Shown: positions 55,298 through 64,000 of the stretch, piece by piece
How positions within the stretch are numbered: position 1 is the stretch's first letter
How the letters are laid out: the number at the start of each line of letters is the position of its first letter
Origin: Aestuariimicrobium kwangyangense DSM 21549
GTDB lineage: Bacteria > Actinomycetota > Actinomycetes > Propionibacteriales > Propionibacteriaceae
NCBI RefSeq assembly: GCF_000421525.1
Contig: NZ_ATXE01000002.1
Coordinates: 620,001-684,000, forward strand
Direction of reading: 5' to 3'
DNA length: 64,000 nt
Program-made: the position numbers and the translations under genes
Notes under the pieces: model-generated
What the model was told of the DNA's origin: nothing
The model's database searches: none
What the model saw: the letters and a program-made list of their open reading frames with translations, nothing else

Positions 55298-56076
55298 TCC
55301 GCGGCCGGGTCCAGCTCACCGACGACCGCTGAGAAGCTGCGTTCGACGTGGCTGAAGGAACGCAACCCGTGCTCCAGGTGCCAGGTCGCGAACGCCGAGA
55401 CGATTCCGCTCACCTGACGTTGCACCATGGGGGTGGCCGCACGGGTCGAGGGCCAGTCCCCGCGCACCAGCGCGGCGAGCAGGACCGACGTCTCCGCCGA
55501 CACCCGTACCGCCCCTGAGCCTCGGCAGCCGGCGCAGACCATCCCTCCCGATGAGGGTGAGAAGAACGGATGCGGTCCGACGCGCCCACAGGCCGCACAC
55601 GAGTCGAGGGAAGGTGAGTAGCCGGCGAGTGACAGGGACCGCAGCAGGTAGGAGTCGAGGATCATCCCGGCCGAACGGGGACCGTCGGTGGTTCCCTCCC
55701 CCAGCACCCTGAGGGCACCGGCCAGCAGCAGGTAGTGGCGCAGGGCGGGCTCGTTCTCGACGCTGACCAGCCGGTCGACGGTCTCGAGCATCACCTGCCC
55801 GGCGGTGTAGCGCTCGTAGTCAGCCAGGATCGGCTCGGACCACGCGTGCAACTGCTGCACCTGGCCGCAGATGTCGAGGCTTCGTCCCTCGATCACCTGC
55901 AGGTCGACGTGGCGGAACGGTTCGAGCCGGCCACCGAACTTCGAACTGGTACGGCGCACCCCGCGCGCCACCGCTCGCACCTTCCCGTGGGTGCGGGTCA
56001 GCAAGGTGATGATCCGATCGGCCTCACCCAGCTTGTGGGTGCGCAGCACGATGGCTTCGTCACGGTAGCTGGGCAT
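55267..56076 (-). CDS. recO: DNA repair protein RecO
   Basis: 269 residues. N-terminal OB fold (YRDEAIVLRTHKLGEADRII, KVRAVARGVRR), a helical middle and a zinc finger (CAACG at about 180, CAGC near 200). Works with RecF/RecR in loading RecA. The ATG at 56076 has GGGAGA 10 bases upstream; ATG 56085 is close by. recO beside uppS is a frequent actinobacterial arrangement, here with a lipoprotein gene between. Confidence 0.93.
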   Translation of the reverse strand: MPSYRDEAIVLRTHKLGEADRIITLLTRTHGKVRAVARGVRRTSSKFGGRLEPFRHVDLQVIEGRSLDICGQVQQLHAWSEPILADYERYTAGQVMLETVDRLVSVENEPALRHYLLLAGALRVLGEGTTDGPRSAGMILDSYLLRSLSLAGYSPSLDSCAACGRVGPHPFFSPSSGGMVCAGCRGSGAVRVSAETSVLLAALVRGDWPSTRAATPMVQRQVSGIVSAFATWHLEHGLRSFSHVERSFSAVVGELDPAADQSAQSLQSP

Positions 56077-56109
56077 GTCGTCCATTCTCCCACCGGATAC
56101 CCTGAACGG

Positions 56110-57189
56110 GTGAAGCGAAGCGTGGGTGTCTGGGCCGGTGCCCTGGCCCTGGCGACCACGCTGGTGCTGGGGGGCTGCGCGAACAAGGCAGAGGCCGAGT
56201 CGGTGACCGTCGACTTCGCCCATGACGGTGCGGTCGAGACGCTGGTGCTCGCTCCCAGCACCCCGGGCCACCCGGCCCTGCGGCCGTTCCTGCGGTCGGC
56301 CTACGCTGCTGCCGGACTCGACCTCGACATCACCCAGGTGAGGAACACCCAAGAACTGCGGACGAGGGTCCGTGACCTCGAGGACCACCCTCCGCCCACC
56401 CTGGTCGTCGAACTCCCCCACTCCGACCAACCCGCCGACGAGTTGGCGGCAGTCGTCAAGGCCGGGACCAGTGTGTTGTGCCTGGGAGAGCGACCGCAGG
56501 TGTCGACGGGCATGTGCTCGGTCTTCGTCGGTTGGGACGACTGGGCCGGGGGCTTTGAACAGGCCGCCGCCCTGACCACAGCACTGGGCAAGAACGAGGG
56601 TCGTCGCTGGAACGTCGAGAGCCTCGGCCTGGCACCCGACGACAAGGCCGGCGCCGCGCGCCTCCGGGGAACGTTCGTCCAGCGCCTGCCCTACCGGTCG
56701 GACTCACCGACCATCACCAAGACCGGGAGGCTCTACTACACCCAGGTCGAGGTGCCCGACCTCGACCCGGCGAGGGCGACCAAGCAGTTGTCGACCACCA
56801 TCCAGGCCACCTACCTCAACCAACCCATGGACGGCCTGCTGCTGCCCACCGACGACTTCATCGCGCCGGCACGGGCCGCCTTCGAGGTGAACCGGCGACC
56901 GCTGCCCCTGATGGTCTCGGCCGGGGCCACGCCCGCGGGGCTGAAGGCCCTCGCCGACGGCATCGTGGTGGCCACCGAGTACCGCGACCCGAAGCTGCTG
57001 GCCCACCAGACAGCCCTCACCCTGTCGACGCTGCGGTCCGGTCGTCCCGTGGTGACCTCCCCGCGCCGTGACTGGGAGAACGGGTTCGGCGAGATCCCGG
57101 TGGTCTTCATCACCCCGGTGTCGGTGACCCTGGCGAATGCGGCCACCACCTTGGCCGACGCCCCCGAGATGCTCGCCCACCTGCAGTGA
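56110..57189 (+). CDS. Lipoprotein with periplasmic-binding-protein-like fold
   Basis: 359 residues. Signal peptide with lipobox LVLGGC; mature part resembles a type I periplasmic binding fold ([19 protein letters not shown], then [10 protein letters not shown]). It looks like a sugar-binding receptor, but there is no permease or ATPase beside it. GTG start at 56110, divergent from recO by 33 bases; uppS follows eight bases later, so the two may be co-transcribed. Function unknown. Confidence 0.75.
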   Translation: MKRSVGVWAGALALATTLVLGGCANKAEAESVTVDFAHDGAVETLVLAPSTPGHPALRPFLRSAYAAAGLDLDITQVRNTQELRTRVRDLEDHPPPTLVVELPHSDQPADELAAVVKAGTSVLCLGERPQVSTGMCSVFVGWDDWAGGFEQAAALTTALGKNEGRRWNVESLGLAPDDKAGAARLRGTFVQRLPYRSDSPTITKTGRLYYTQVEVPDLDPARATKQLSTTIQATYLNQPMDGLLLPTDDFIAPARAAFEVNRRPLPLMVSAGATPAGLKALADGIVVATEYRDPKLLAHQTALTLSTLRSGRPVVTSPRRDWENGFGEIPVVFITPVSVTLANAATTLADAPEMLAHLQ

Positions 57190-57197
57190 GGAGCCCC

Positions 57198-58010
57198 ATG
57201 TCGCCCCGACCCCCCGAGCCCCACCCCAGCGGCGCCAGACCACCGGCCATCGCCGCCAAGGACCTGCCCCGACACGTCGCCATCGTGATGGACGGCAACG
57301 GCCGATGGGCCAAACAGCGTGGGCTCAAGCGCACCGAGGGGCACGCACGGGGCGAGGACTCCCTGTTCGACGTCATCGCCGGCGCCATCGAGCTCGGGAT
57401 CCCCTACCTGTCGGCCTACGCCTTCTCGACCGAGAACTGGAAGCGCTCCCCCGACGAGGTGCGGTGGTTGATGGGCTTCAACCGTGACGTGATCCATCGA
57501 CGCCGCGACCAGCTGGACGCGATGGGCGTACGGATCCGCTGGGCAGGCCGGGAACCCCGGTTGTGGAAGTCGGTCATCCACGAACTGCGGGCGGCCGAGG
57601 AGCAGTCGCGGAACAACACCACCCTGACCCTGCAGTTCTGCGTCAACTACGGTGGACGAGCCGAGATCGTCGACGCGGTACGCCGACTGGCGGCCGACGC
57701 CAAGGCCGGGCGGATCGATCCCGACCGGATCACCGAGGACCGGCTCGAGCGCTACCTCTACTGCCCCGACGTGCCCGAGGTCGACCTGTTCGTCCGCTCG
57801 TCTGGTGAACAGCGCACCAGCAACTTCCTCGTCTGGCAGTCGGCCTACGCCGAGATGGTCTTCCTCGACCGGCTGTGGCCGGACTTCGACCGCCGTGACC
57901 TGTGGCACGCCGTCGAGCTGTACGTGAACCGGGACCGTCGTTTCGGCGGCGCCGTGCCGAACGAGCAGATCGTGAACGGGGAACAGCCGGGGGCGACCAG
58001 CCGCGGCTGA
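57198..58010 (+). CDS. uppS: Isoprenyl (undecaprenyl) diphosphate synthase
   Basis: 270 residues. Cis-prenyltransferase blocks: [37 protein letters not shown] and [15 protein letters not shown], the last with the RSSGE(x)R signature. Makes the polyprenyl carrier for cell wall and glycan assembly, so it supplies the 3-9 kb glycan cluster. ATG at 57198 with GAGGAG upstream. Confidence 0.95.
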   Translation: MSPRPPEPHPSGARPPAIAAKDLPRHVAIVMDGNGRWAKQRGLKRTEGHARGEDSLFDVIAGAIELGIPYLSAYAFSTENWKRSPDEVRWLMGFNRDVIHRRRDQLDAMGVRIRWAGREPRLWKSVIHELRAAEEQSRNNTTLTLQFCVNYGGRAEIVDAVRRLAADAKAGRIDPDRITEDRLERYLYCPDVPEVDLFVRSSGEQRTSNFLVWQSAYAEMVFLDRLWPDFDRRDLWHAVELYVNRDRRFGGAVPNEQIVNGEQPGATSRG

Positions 58011-58116
58011 CCACGGCGGCTCCACCCCGGGCCTTCCGTCCGAGGCCTGCCGAGCAGGGTCGAGGCCCGCGTTCACTGTTTGACGACAGCATCGAACTCG
58101 CTCCACACTGGCGCCC

Positions 58117-59289
58117 ATGCCCGGACAGCCGAAGCACGCGCGCCGCAAGCCCGGCTCCCAGCCTGCCCTTCGCCACCAGAACACCCAGCGGGTGGTGGAG
58201 ACCCTGGCCCAGCGCGGACCGACCACCCAGGCCAAGTTGAGCCGACTGACCGGCCTGTCGACGGGCACCATCTCGAACATTGTCCGCGAGCTCAGCGCCG
58301 CCGCGCGGGTGACCACGACACCTGTCATCGACTCCGGCCGGCGGGCAATGGAGATCGCGCTGCGCGCCGATGCCCGCGTCTGCGTGGGGGCCGACCTGAG
58401 CGAGGGACGACTGCGCCTGGTGCTGGCCCGCACCGATCACGAGGTGCTCCGATCGGTGGACGTCCCCCTCACCGCGACCACCCCGTCGGGACAGCTGCAG
58501 CAACTGCGGCGACAGGCCGACGACCTGCTGGACGACCTCGGCATCACCGTCGACGACGTGATCGGAGCGGTCATCGGTCTGCCCCCGGCCACCCATGCGT
58601 TCTCCGGCGACGACCGGCTCTCGACCTGGGACGATGTCGACCCGTCGCCGCTGGCCGAGGTCACGTTCTCGTACGAGTGCCGCTTCGAACCGGCCGCCGC
58701 ACTGGCCGCGTTCGCCCAGATCTCGTGGGGCCCCTATGCCAGTTCAAGTTCGGTGGCACACCTGACCCTCGGCGTCGAGCCCGTGGTCGGTCTCGTGGTC
58801 GACAACCGGCTGGTCTCCGGCAGAGTGGGAGCGGCAGGCCGGATCGCCCACCTCCAGGTCGTGCCCCGCGGCGAGATCTGCCGCTGCGGCAACCGGGGCT
58901 GCCTGCAGACGGTCGCATCGTCCGCCGTGGTGGCGGGGCTGGTGGCCCGCGCGCGTCGGTTGCCCTCCCTCACCGATGCCGGTGTCGTGGCTCTCGCCCA
59001 GGAGCGCGACCTGCCCGCCCTACGAGTGCTCGAGGACGTGGGCGAGGCGATCGGACAGGCCCTGGCCGCCGTCTGCACCGTGGTCAACCCGGGAACAGTC
59101 GTGATCGGTGGCACCCTCGCCGAGGCCGGGGCCCCCCTGTTCGACCCCGTGCAACGGGCCTTCGTCAGGCACGTGATCCCGGCCGTGGCGCAGACCACCG
59201 TCATCACGCGGTGCCAGCTGGGTCCGACTGCGGCGGCCCTGGGGGCGGCCGCACTGGTGGCCCGCACCGAGGCGCTGCGCCTGCAATAG
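58117..59289 (+). CDS. ROK-family transcriptional regulator
   Basis: 390 residues. N-terminal winged helix-turn-helix (QNTQRVVETLAQRGPTTQAKL, TGLSTGTISNIVREL), then a ROK domain with zinc motif CRCGNRGCLQ. The kinase phosphate loop is degenerate (ADLSEGRLRL in place of DxGGTxxR), so it should sense rather than phosphorylate sugar. Upstream of and in line with a sugar ABC importer, whose promoter holds a palindrome; it is the likely repressor. Confidence 0.9.
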   Translation: MPGQPKHARRKPGSQPALRHQNTQRVVETLAQRGPTTQAKLSRLTGLSTGTISNIVRELSAAARVTTTPVIDSGRRAMEIALRADARVCVGADLSEGRLRLVLARTDHEVLRSVDVPLTATTPSGQLQQLRRQADDLLDDLGITVDDVIGAVIGLPPATHAFSGDDRLSTWDDVDPSPLAEVTFSYECRFEPAAALAAFAQISWGPYASSSSVAHLTLGVEPVVGLVVDNRLVSGRVGAAGRIAHLQVVPRGEICRCGNRGCLQTVASSAVVAGLVARARRLPSLTDAGVVALAQERDLPALRVLEDVGEAIGQALAAVCTVVNPGTVVIGGTLAEAGAPLFDPVQRAFVRHVIPAVAQTTVITRCQLGPTAAALGAAALVARTEALRLQ

Positions 59290-59323
59290 GCGACCCGCCC
59301 ACCAGGGCCGGAATTGAAGCAGA

Positions 59324-59370
59324 TAGCTTGCGTTCAAGAGTTGACCGCATGCGGTTCAGGGCCTAGCTTG
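59324..59370 (+). promoter_or_regulatory. Sugar-importer promoter with overlapping palindrome
   Basis: TTGACC (59341-59346) and TAGCTT (59364-59369) are 17 bases apart and give a good sigma-70 promoter. The 12-bp palindrome ACCGCATGCGGT (59344-59355) overlaps the -35 and the spacer. TAGCTTG occurs twice (59324 and 59364), 40 bases apart. This fits control by the adjacent ROK protein. Confidence 0.6.
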
Positions 59371-59405
59371 AGGCGACGACCTGACAACGACGTCACAGGA
59401 GTGAG

Positions 59406-61085
59406 ATGACCGACAGTCACGCCCCGCTGTCCGCAGCCGGGGCAAACCCGGGCCCCGGTTTCGTGGAGCCAACCACCGAGAGCGACGACAGCCGCCCCGG
59501 CGACACCTTGCTGGCCATGCGCCACATCACCAAGACCTTCCCCGGTGTGAAGGCCCTCGACGACGTCAACCTGACCGTCAGGCGCGGTGAGATCCACGCG
59601 ATCTGCGGCGAGAACGGCGCCGGCAAGTCGACCCTGATGAACGTGCTCTCGGCCGTCTACCCGCACGGCAGCTACGAGGGCGAGATCGAGTTCGACGGCA
59701 AGCCGGCATCGTTCTCGAACATCCGCCAGTCCGAGGCGGCCGGGATCGCGATCATCCACCAGGAGCTGGCGCTCATCCCCGAGTTGTCGATCGCCGAGAA
59801 CATCTTCCTCGGCAACGAACTCGCCTCGTCGGGAGTGATCAACTGGAACCGCAGCGAGCTCGAGGCGTCCAGGCTGCTGGCCCGCGTGGGTCTGGTCGAG
59901 AACCCCAAGACGCCCATCAAGAACATCGGCGTCGGCAAGCAGCAGTTGGTCGAGATAGCCAAGGCGATGAGCAAGAACGTCAAGCTGCTCATCCTGGACG
60001 AGCCCACCGCCGCCCTGAACGAGACCGACTCGGCCCACCTGCTCGACCTGCTGCGTGACCTGCGTTCGCGCGGCGTGACCTGCATCATGATCAGCCACAA
60101 GCTCAACGAGATCACCGCGCTGGCCGACTCGATCACCATCCTGCGCGACGGCAAGACCGTCGAGAGCTTCCCCGTGACCGCCGACATCGACGAGAACCGG
60201 GTGATCCGGGGCATGGTCGGTCGTCCGCTGTCGAGCCGCTTCCCCGACCACACCCCGAACATCGGCGAGACCCTGCTCGAGGTGCGCGACTGGACGGTGC
60301 GCCACCCGCAGGTGCCCGATCGCCTCGTCAGCAAGCAGAACTCGTTCCACGTGCGCCGTGGCGAGATCGTCGGCTTCGCAGGGCTGATGGGTGCCGGTCG
60401 CACCGAGTTGGCGCGGTCCCTGTTCGGCCACAGCTACGGGCAGTACGTCTCGGGCGAGGTACGGATCAACGGACGCCACGCCGACGTGAGCACCGTCAGC
60501 AAGGCCATCCGTGCGGGACTGGCCTACGTCACCGAGGACCGCAAGACCCTCGGCTTCAACCCGCTCGACACCATCCAGGCGACCACGGTGATCGCCGACC
60601 TGGCCCGGATCAGCAACCACGGAGTGGTCGACCGTGACCAGGAGGTGGCCGTCGCCGACGACTACCGGCGCTCGCTGCGCACCAAGACCCCCAGCGTCAA
60701 GGAGAGGGTCACCAAGCTCTCGGGCGGCAACCAGCAGAAGGTGGTGCTCGCCAAGTGGCTGTTCACCCAGCCCGAGGTGCTGATCCTGGACGAACCGACC
60801 CGCGGCATCGACGTGGGCGCCAAGTTCGAGATCTACGGGATCATCCAGAAACTCGCCGACGCCGGCAAGGCCGTGGTGGTGATCTCGTCGGAACTGCCCG
60901 AACTGTTGGGCCTGTGTGACCGCATCTACACCATCGCCGAGGGACGGATCACCGGCTGCCTGCCCCACGGGGAGGCGGACCAGGAGTCGCTGATGCGGCT
61001 GATGACCATCGGCACCACCAAGACAGACGACAACGCCAAGGCCGAAGACCTGCTCGCGTTGACCAACGAGGAGCCCATCGCATGA
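59406..61085 (+). CDS. Sugar ABC importer, double ATPase subunit
   Basis: 559 residues with two ATPase domains (GguA/MmsA/XylG type). Domain 1: Walker [11 protein letters not shown], signature [15 protein letters not shown], Walker [13 protein letters not shown]. Domain 2: degenerate Walker [10 protein letters not shown], signature [15 protein letters not shown], Walker [15 protein letters not shown] 30-residue Ser/Asp-rich N-terminal extension precedes domain 1. First gene of the importer; stop overlaps the permease ATG. Confidence 0.95.
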   Translation: MTDSHAPLSAAGANPGPGFVEPTTESDDSRPGDTLLAMRHITKTFPGVKALDDVNLTVRRGEIHAICGENGAGKSTLMNVLSAVYPHGSYEGEIEFDGKPASFSNIRQSEAAGIAIIHQELALIPELSIAENIFLGNELASSGVINWNRSELEASRLLARVGLVENPKTPIKNIGVGKQQLVEIAKAMSKNVKLLILDEPTAALNETDSAHLLDLLRDLRSRGVTCIMISHKLNEITALADSITILRDGKTVESFPVTADIDENRVIRGMVGRPLSSRFPDHTPNIGETLLEVRDWTVRHPQVPDRLVSKQNSFHVRRGEIVGFAGLMGAGRTELARSLFGHSYGQYVSGEVRINGRHADVSTVSKAIRAGLAYVTEDRKTLGFNPLDTIQATTVIADLARISNHGVVDRDQEVAVADDYRRSLRTKTPSVKERVTKLSGGNQQKVVLAKWLFTQPEVLILDEPTRGIDVGAKFEIYGIIQKLADAGKAVVVISSELPELLGLCDRIYTIAEGRITGCLPHGEADQESLMRLMTIGTTKTDDNAKAEDLLALTNEEPIA

Positions 61086-62416
61086 AACTTCTGAAGGAAC
61101 TGTTCTCCGGCGACATCCGCCAGTTCGGCATGTTGTTCGCCCTGCTGGCCCTGGTGTTGTACTTCCAGTGGCAATCGGGGGGCAGGGTGCTCACCCCCAC
61201 CAACCTGATGAACCTGCTCAATGGCAACTCCTACATCCTGGTACTGGCCATCGGCATGGTGCTGGTGATCATCGCCGGCCACATCGACCTCTCCGTCGGC
61301 TCCGTCGCCGCGGTCGCCGGCATCTCGGTGGCACTGGTGATGAGGGACGCGCACCTGCCGTGGTGGGTGGGCATCATCATCGGCCTGCTGATCGGTGCCG
61401 TGATCGGTGTCTGGCAGGGATTCTGGGTCGCCTACGCCGGCATCCCCGCCTTCATCGTGACGCTGGCCGGCATGATGCTCTTCCGCGGACTCAACCAGAT
61501 GCTGGGCAAGTCGAACACGATCCCGGTGCCGGCCGACTTCCAGCAGATCGGCGCCGGTTACCTGCCCGAGATCGGGCCGGACACCGGGTTCAACAACCTC
61601 ACCATGCTGCTCGGCCTGCTGGCCATCGCACTGCTGGTGGTGTTCGCCCTGCGTCGTCGCGCCCAGCAGGCCAAGCTCGGTGTCACGCTTCGTCCCTTCG
61701 CGGTCACGGCGGTGCAACTCGTGCTGCTGGCAGCCATCATCTTCTTCCTCACCTACATGTTCGCCACCGGCCGTCCGGGTACCTCGTTCCCGATCTCGGG
61801 TCTGATCCTGGTGGCCCTCGTGCTGGTCTACAGCTTCGTCGCCGGACGAACCATCCTGGGGCGTCACGTCTACGCCGTCGGCGGCAACCGCCACGCCGCG
61901 CAGTTGTCGGGCGTGAAGACCAAGCGCATCGACTTCTTGGTGATGGTGAACATGTCGGTGCTGGCAGCGCTGGCCGGCATGATCTTCGTCGCCCGCTCCA
62001 CCGCCTCGGGGCCCTTCGACGGTGTCGGCTGGGAGCTCGACGCCATCGCCGCCGTGTTCATCGGCGGGGCAGCCGTCTCGGGCGGTGTCGGCACCGTGGT
62101 CGGGTCGATGATCGGTGGCCTGGTGATGGCCGTGCTCAACAACGGCCTGCAGATGATGGGCGTCGGCGCCGACACCACCTCGGTGATCAAGGGCCTCGTG
62201 CTGCTGGTCGCCGTCGCCTTCGACGTCTACAACAAGTCCCAGGGCAAGCCCTCCATCACCGGCCTGTTGACCCGCGGGCTGCAGCGTCGCCAGTCGTCGT
62301 CCGACCTGCCCGACCAGACCTCGCTCTCATCCGTCGACCAGCAGCCGAACGGACCCACCGGGCAGAACCCGCCCGAACAACCCCAGACCTTGGTCGGCAC
62401 AGCCGCCGATCACTGA
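61082..62416 (+). CDS. Sugar ABC importer, permease (GguB/XylH type)
   Basis: 444 residues, about 10 to 12 membrane helices. Family blocks: [56 protein letters not shown] and [19 protein letters not shown]. Longer than RbsC, as are GguB/MmsB proteins. A polar 45-residue tail ends the protein. ATGA overlap with the ATPase gene. Confidence 0.95.
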   Translation: MKLLKELFSGDIRQFGMLFALLALVLYFQWQSGGRVLTPTNLMNLLNGNSYILVLAIGMVLVIIAGHIDLSVGSVAAVAGISVALVMRDAHLPWWVGIIIGLLIGAVIGVWQGFWVAYAGIPAFIVTLAGMMLFRGLNQMLGKSNTIPVPADFQQIGAGYLPEIGPDTGFNNLTMLLGLLAIALLVVFALRRRAQQAKLGVTLRPFAVTAVQLVLLAAIIFFLTYMFATGRPGTSFPISGLILVALVLVYSFVAGRTILGRHVYAVGGNRHAAQLSGVKTKRIDFLVMVNMSVLAALAGMIFVARSTASGPFDGVGWELDAIAAVFIGGAAVSGGVGTVVGSMIGGLVMAVLNNGLQMMGVGADTTSVIKGLVLLVAVAFDVYNKSQGKPSITGLLTRGLQRRQSSSDLPDQTSLSSVDQQPNGPTGQNPPEQPQTLVGTAADH

Positions 62417-62442
62417 TGCAACACACACCAAGAAGAGGAACC

Positions 62443-63537
62443 ATGAAGAAGTTCACGAAGGCCGCGGTCGCCCTGGTGGCTGCCGCCGCCCTTGCCCTCT
62501 CCGCCTGTGGCGGTCGCGAGGGCAGCGCCCAGCAGTCGAACTCGACCTCCGGGTTCGACAAGGGCTCCCTGATCGGCGTCGCACTGCCCCAGAAGACCTC
62601 GGAGAACTGGGTGCTGGCCGAGAACCTGTTCAAGGACGGCCTGGACAAGGGCGGCTACAAGGCCGACGTGCAGTTCGCCAACGGCGGCGTCTCGGAGCAG
62701 CAGAACCAGATCCAGGCCATGGTCACCAAGGGCGCCAAGGTGATCATCGTGGGTGCCATCGACGGCTCCCAGTTGGGCACCCAGCTCAAGGCCGCCAAGG
62801 ATGCCGGCGTCACGGTGATCGCCTATGACCGCCTGGTGAAGAACACCGACGCGGTCGACTACTACGTCGCCTACGACAACTTCAAGGTCGGCCAGCTGCA
62901 GGGCCAGGCCCTGCTCGACGGGCTCAAGGCGCGCAAGGGCAGCGGCCCCTACACCATCGAACTGATCGCCGGTTCGCCCGACGACGCCAACTCGCAGGTC
63001 TTCTTCGACGGCGCCATGAGCGTGCTCAAGCCCAAGATCGACGACAAGACGCTGACCGTCGGCTCGGGTCAGACCACGTTCCAGCAGGTGGCCACCCAGG
63101 GATGGAAGGCCGAGAACGCCCAGAAGCGCATGGACACCATCATGTCGGGCACCTACGCGGGCTCGACCAAGCTCGACGGCATCCTCTCCCCCAATGACAC
63201 CCTTGCCCGCGCCGCGATGACCTCCGTCAAGCAGGCCGGCAAGGACGTCCCCGTGGTCACCGGACAGGACTCCGAGGTGGAGTCGGTGAAGTCGATCATG
63301 GAGGGCGCCCAGTACTCGACCATCTACAAGGACACCACCGCGCTGGTGCAGCACTCGATCGTGATGGTCGATGACCTGCAGCAGGGCAAGAAGCCCGAGG
63401 TCAACGACGAGAAGTCGTACGACAACGGCGTCAAGGTGGTTCCGGCCTACCTGCTCGAGCCGAAGATCGTCACCAAGGACAACGCCGCCGAGGTCTACAA
63501 GGACGACAAGACGCTCGCCCCGCTGACCAAGGGCTGA
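62443..63537 (+). CDS. Sugar-binding lipoprotein of the ABC importer (ChvE-like)
   Basis: 364 residues. Signal peptide with lipobox ALSAC, so lipid-anchored. Type I binding fold: LIGVALPQKTSENWVLA, ALVQHSI region and the ELIAGSPDDANSQVFFDGAM block, which are typical of ChvE/MmsE/multiple-monosaccharide receptors. Substrate could be galactose, glucose, xylose or arabinose. GAGGAA precedes the ATG. Followed by a long hairpin terminator. Confidence 0.93.
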   Translation: MKKFTKAAVALVAAAALALSACGGREGSAQQSNSTSGFDKGSLIGVALPQKTSENWVLAENLFKDGLDKGGYKADVQFANGGVSEQQNQIQAMVTKGAKVIIVGAIDGSQLGTQLKAAKDAGVTVIAYDRLVKNTDAVDYYVAYDNFKVGQLQGQALLDGLKARKGSGPYTIELIAGSPDDANSQVFFDGAMSVLKPKIDDKTLTVGSGQTTFQQVATQGWKAENAQKRMDTIMSGTYAGSTKLDGILSPNDTLARAAMTSVKQAGKDVPVVTGQDSEVESVKSIMEGAQYSTIYKDTTALVQHSIVMVDDLQQGKKPEVNDEKSYDNGVKVVPAYLLEPKIVTKDNAAEVYKDDKTLAPLTKG

Positions 63538-63565
63538 TCCAGTCCGGTCGTCAACCGAACACCAC

Positions 63566-63602
63566 GACGGGGGTGCGGAGCCAATGGCTCCGCACCCCCG
63601 TC
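63566..63602. terminator. 17-bp perfect hairpin between convergent operons
   Basis: Arms 63566-63582 and 63586-63602 are exact complements with a 3-base loop AAT. Lies between the importer end and the leuA end. No T-run on either side, as with the hairpin at 15212. Confidence 0.8.
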
Positions 63603-63671
63603 GCCCGTGTGGCCGTCGCCCCTGCCAGGTTCGTGGTGTCGTGTGGGGTCGGTGTGGACTTCGTCCCCCGG

Positions 63672-64000
63672 TCAGCGAACCGAACGGTTGACGGCGCTCA
63701 ACACGGCCTTGATCGTGGCCGTGACGATGTCGGAGTCGATGCCGACGCCCCACAGCACCTGGGCATCGTCACCCTCGCCCACCTCTGCCTCGACATAGGC
63801 GGCCGCCTGCGCGTCACCCCCGGTGGTGAGCGCATGCTCGGAGTAGTCGAGGACCCTCACCACCAGACCGCGCTCGGTGATGGCGTCGATGAAGGCCGAC
63901 AGCGGACCATTGCCTCGTCCGCTCACCTCTCGACGCTCACCCGAGACCTCGACCACGGCATGGATCTCGTGCTCGCCGTCCTGGGACGAGGAACTCGCCT
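63672..64000 (-). CDS. leuA: 2-isopropylmalate synthase, C-terminal regulatory domain (partial)
   Basis: The 3' end of a minus-strand gene; the frame is open to the window edge (about 109 residues visible). The sequence VSGRGNGPLSAFIDAI, RVLDYSEHALTTGGDAQAAAYVE and VLWGVGIDSDIVTATIKAVLSAVNR is the leucine-binding regulatory domain of actinobacterial LeuA. It catalyses the first step of leucine synthesis and is inhibited by leucine. The catalytic domain lies outside the window. Confidence 0.95.
   Translation of the reverse strand, partial: ASSSSQDGEHEIHAVVEVSGERREVSGRGNGPLSAFIDAITERGLVVRVLDYSEHALTTGGDAQAAAYVEAEVGEGDDAQVLWGVGIDSDIVTATIKAVLSAVNRSVR

Noticed and set aside
56811-58433. 540-codon minus-strand frame
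   Set aside because: Antisense to the lipoprotein, uppS and ROK genes, all of which have clear domains.
59334-60968. 544-codon minus-strand frame
   Set aside because: Antisense shadow of the double-ATPase gene; Val/Asp/Gly/His-rich, no motif.
61168-62442. Long in-frame upstream extension of the sugar-binding protein
   Set aside because: It is the shadow frame of the permease gene; the signal peptide and ribosome site fix the start at 62443.

Overview
The window is a contiguous chromosomal segment of a high-GC Gram-positive bacterium (Actinomycetota). Evidence for this includes strongly G/C-biased third codon positions, frequent GTG/TTG starts, a homodimeric E1 pyruvate dehydrogenase (AceE), a FasR-type regulator upstream of fabD-fabH-acpP-fabF, and actinobacterial families such as DUF3052, DUF3145 and Excalibur. 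The gene mix would fit Propionibacteriaceae or a relative, but that is inference. There is no rRNA, CRISPR array, integrase, transposase or phage module. About 60 protein genes and three tRNAs are supported.

Layout. 1-2400: the 3' end of NADP-glutamate dehydrogenase, a convergent GH36 alpha-galactosidase and a small unknown gene. 2400-2976: intergenic stretch with a strong terminator and tRNA-Val. 2977-9009: an envelope glycan cluster (membrane-anchored unknown, Wzx-like flippase, two GT2 glycosyltransferases, an SDR epimerase, a multi-TM GT-C-type enzyme). 9-15 kb: YqeY, aldo/keto reductase, ABC exporter, polysaccharide deacetylase lipoprotein, DUF3052, LLM flavin oxidoreductase. 15-18 kb: aceE. 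18-25 kb: GNAT, PHP-domain protein, then fasR-fabD-fabH-acpP-fabF and DUF3145. 25-29 kb: S9 peptidase and a secreted CAP-domain protein with an FG-GAP-like propeller. 29-34 kb: a minus-strand moxR-DUF58-VWA-VWA-yggS operon. 34-41 kb: a possible pseudokinase-like membrane protein, HAD phosphatase, two Gfo/Idh/MocA proteins, a voltage-gated-type K+ channel, a second FG-GAP-like secreted protein, an SDR protein and tRNA(CAT). 41.9-44.3 kb: divergent otsB/otsA (trehalose). 44.4-49.7 kb: tRNA-Asn, an unknown gene, an orphan sigma factor, dnaG, a FetB-like permease and dGTPase. 49.8-50.5 kb: a membrane-protein gene broken by an in-frame stop inside an 18-bp repeat array. 50.5-58 kb: dusB, DUF1697, a second GH36 alpha-galactosidase, ABM, Fur family, recO, a lipoprotein and uppS. 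58.1-63.5 kb: a ROK regulator followed by a complete sugar ABC importer (double ATPase, permease, binding lipoprotein). The window ends inside leuA on the minus strand.

How the genes work together. PDH E1 and the fasR-fab operon connect pyruvate to malonyl-ACP elongation and share a neighbourhood. The ROK-regulated importer and the two alpha-galactosidases point to growth on plant-derived galactosides or related sugars. OtsA/OtsB make trehalose. The 3-9 kb cluster, the NodB deacetylase and UppS serve the cell surface. The most notable sequence-level observations are the nonsense codon in the YGQ-repeat gene (49970), two perfect inverted repeats in the fabD leader, a long hairpin between acpP and fabF, a palindrome inside the sugar-importer promoter, a 16-bp LacI-like palindrome at 40842, and two secreted proteins that share a propeller-like C-terminus on different N-terminal domains.
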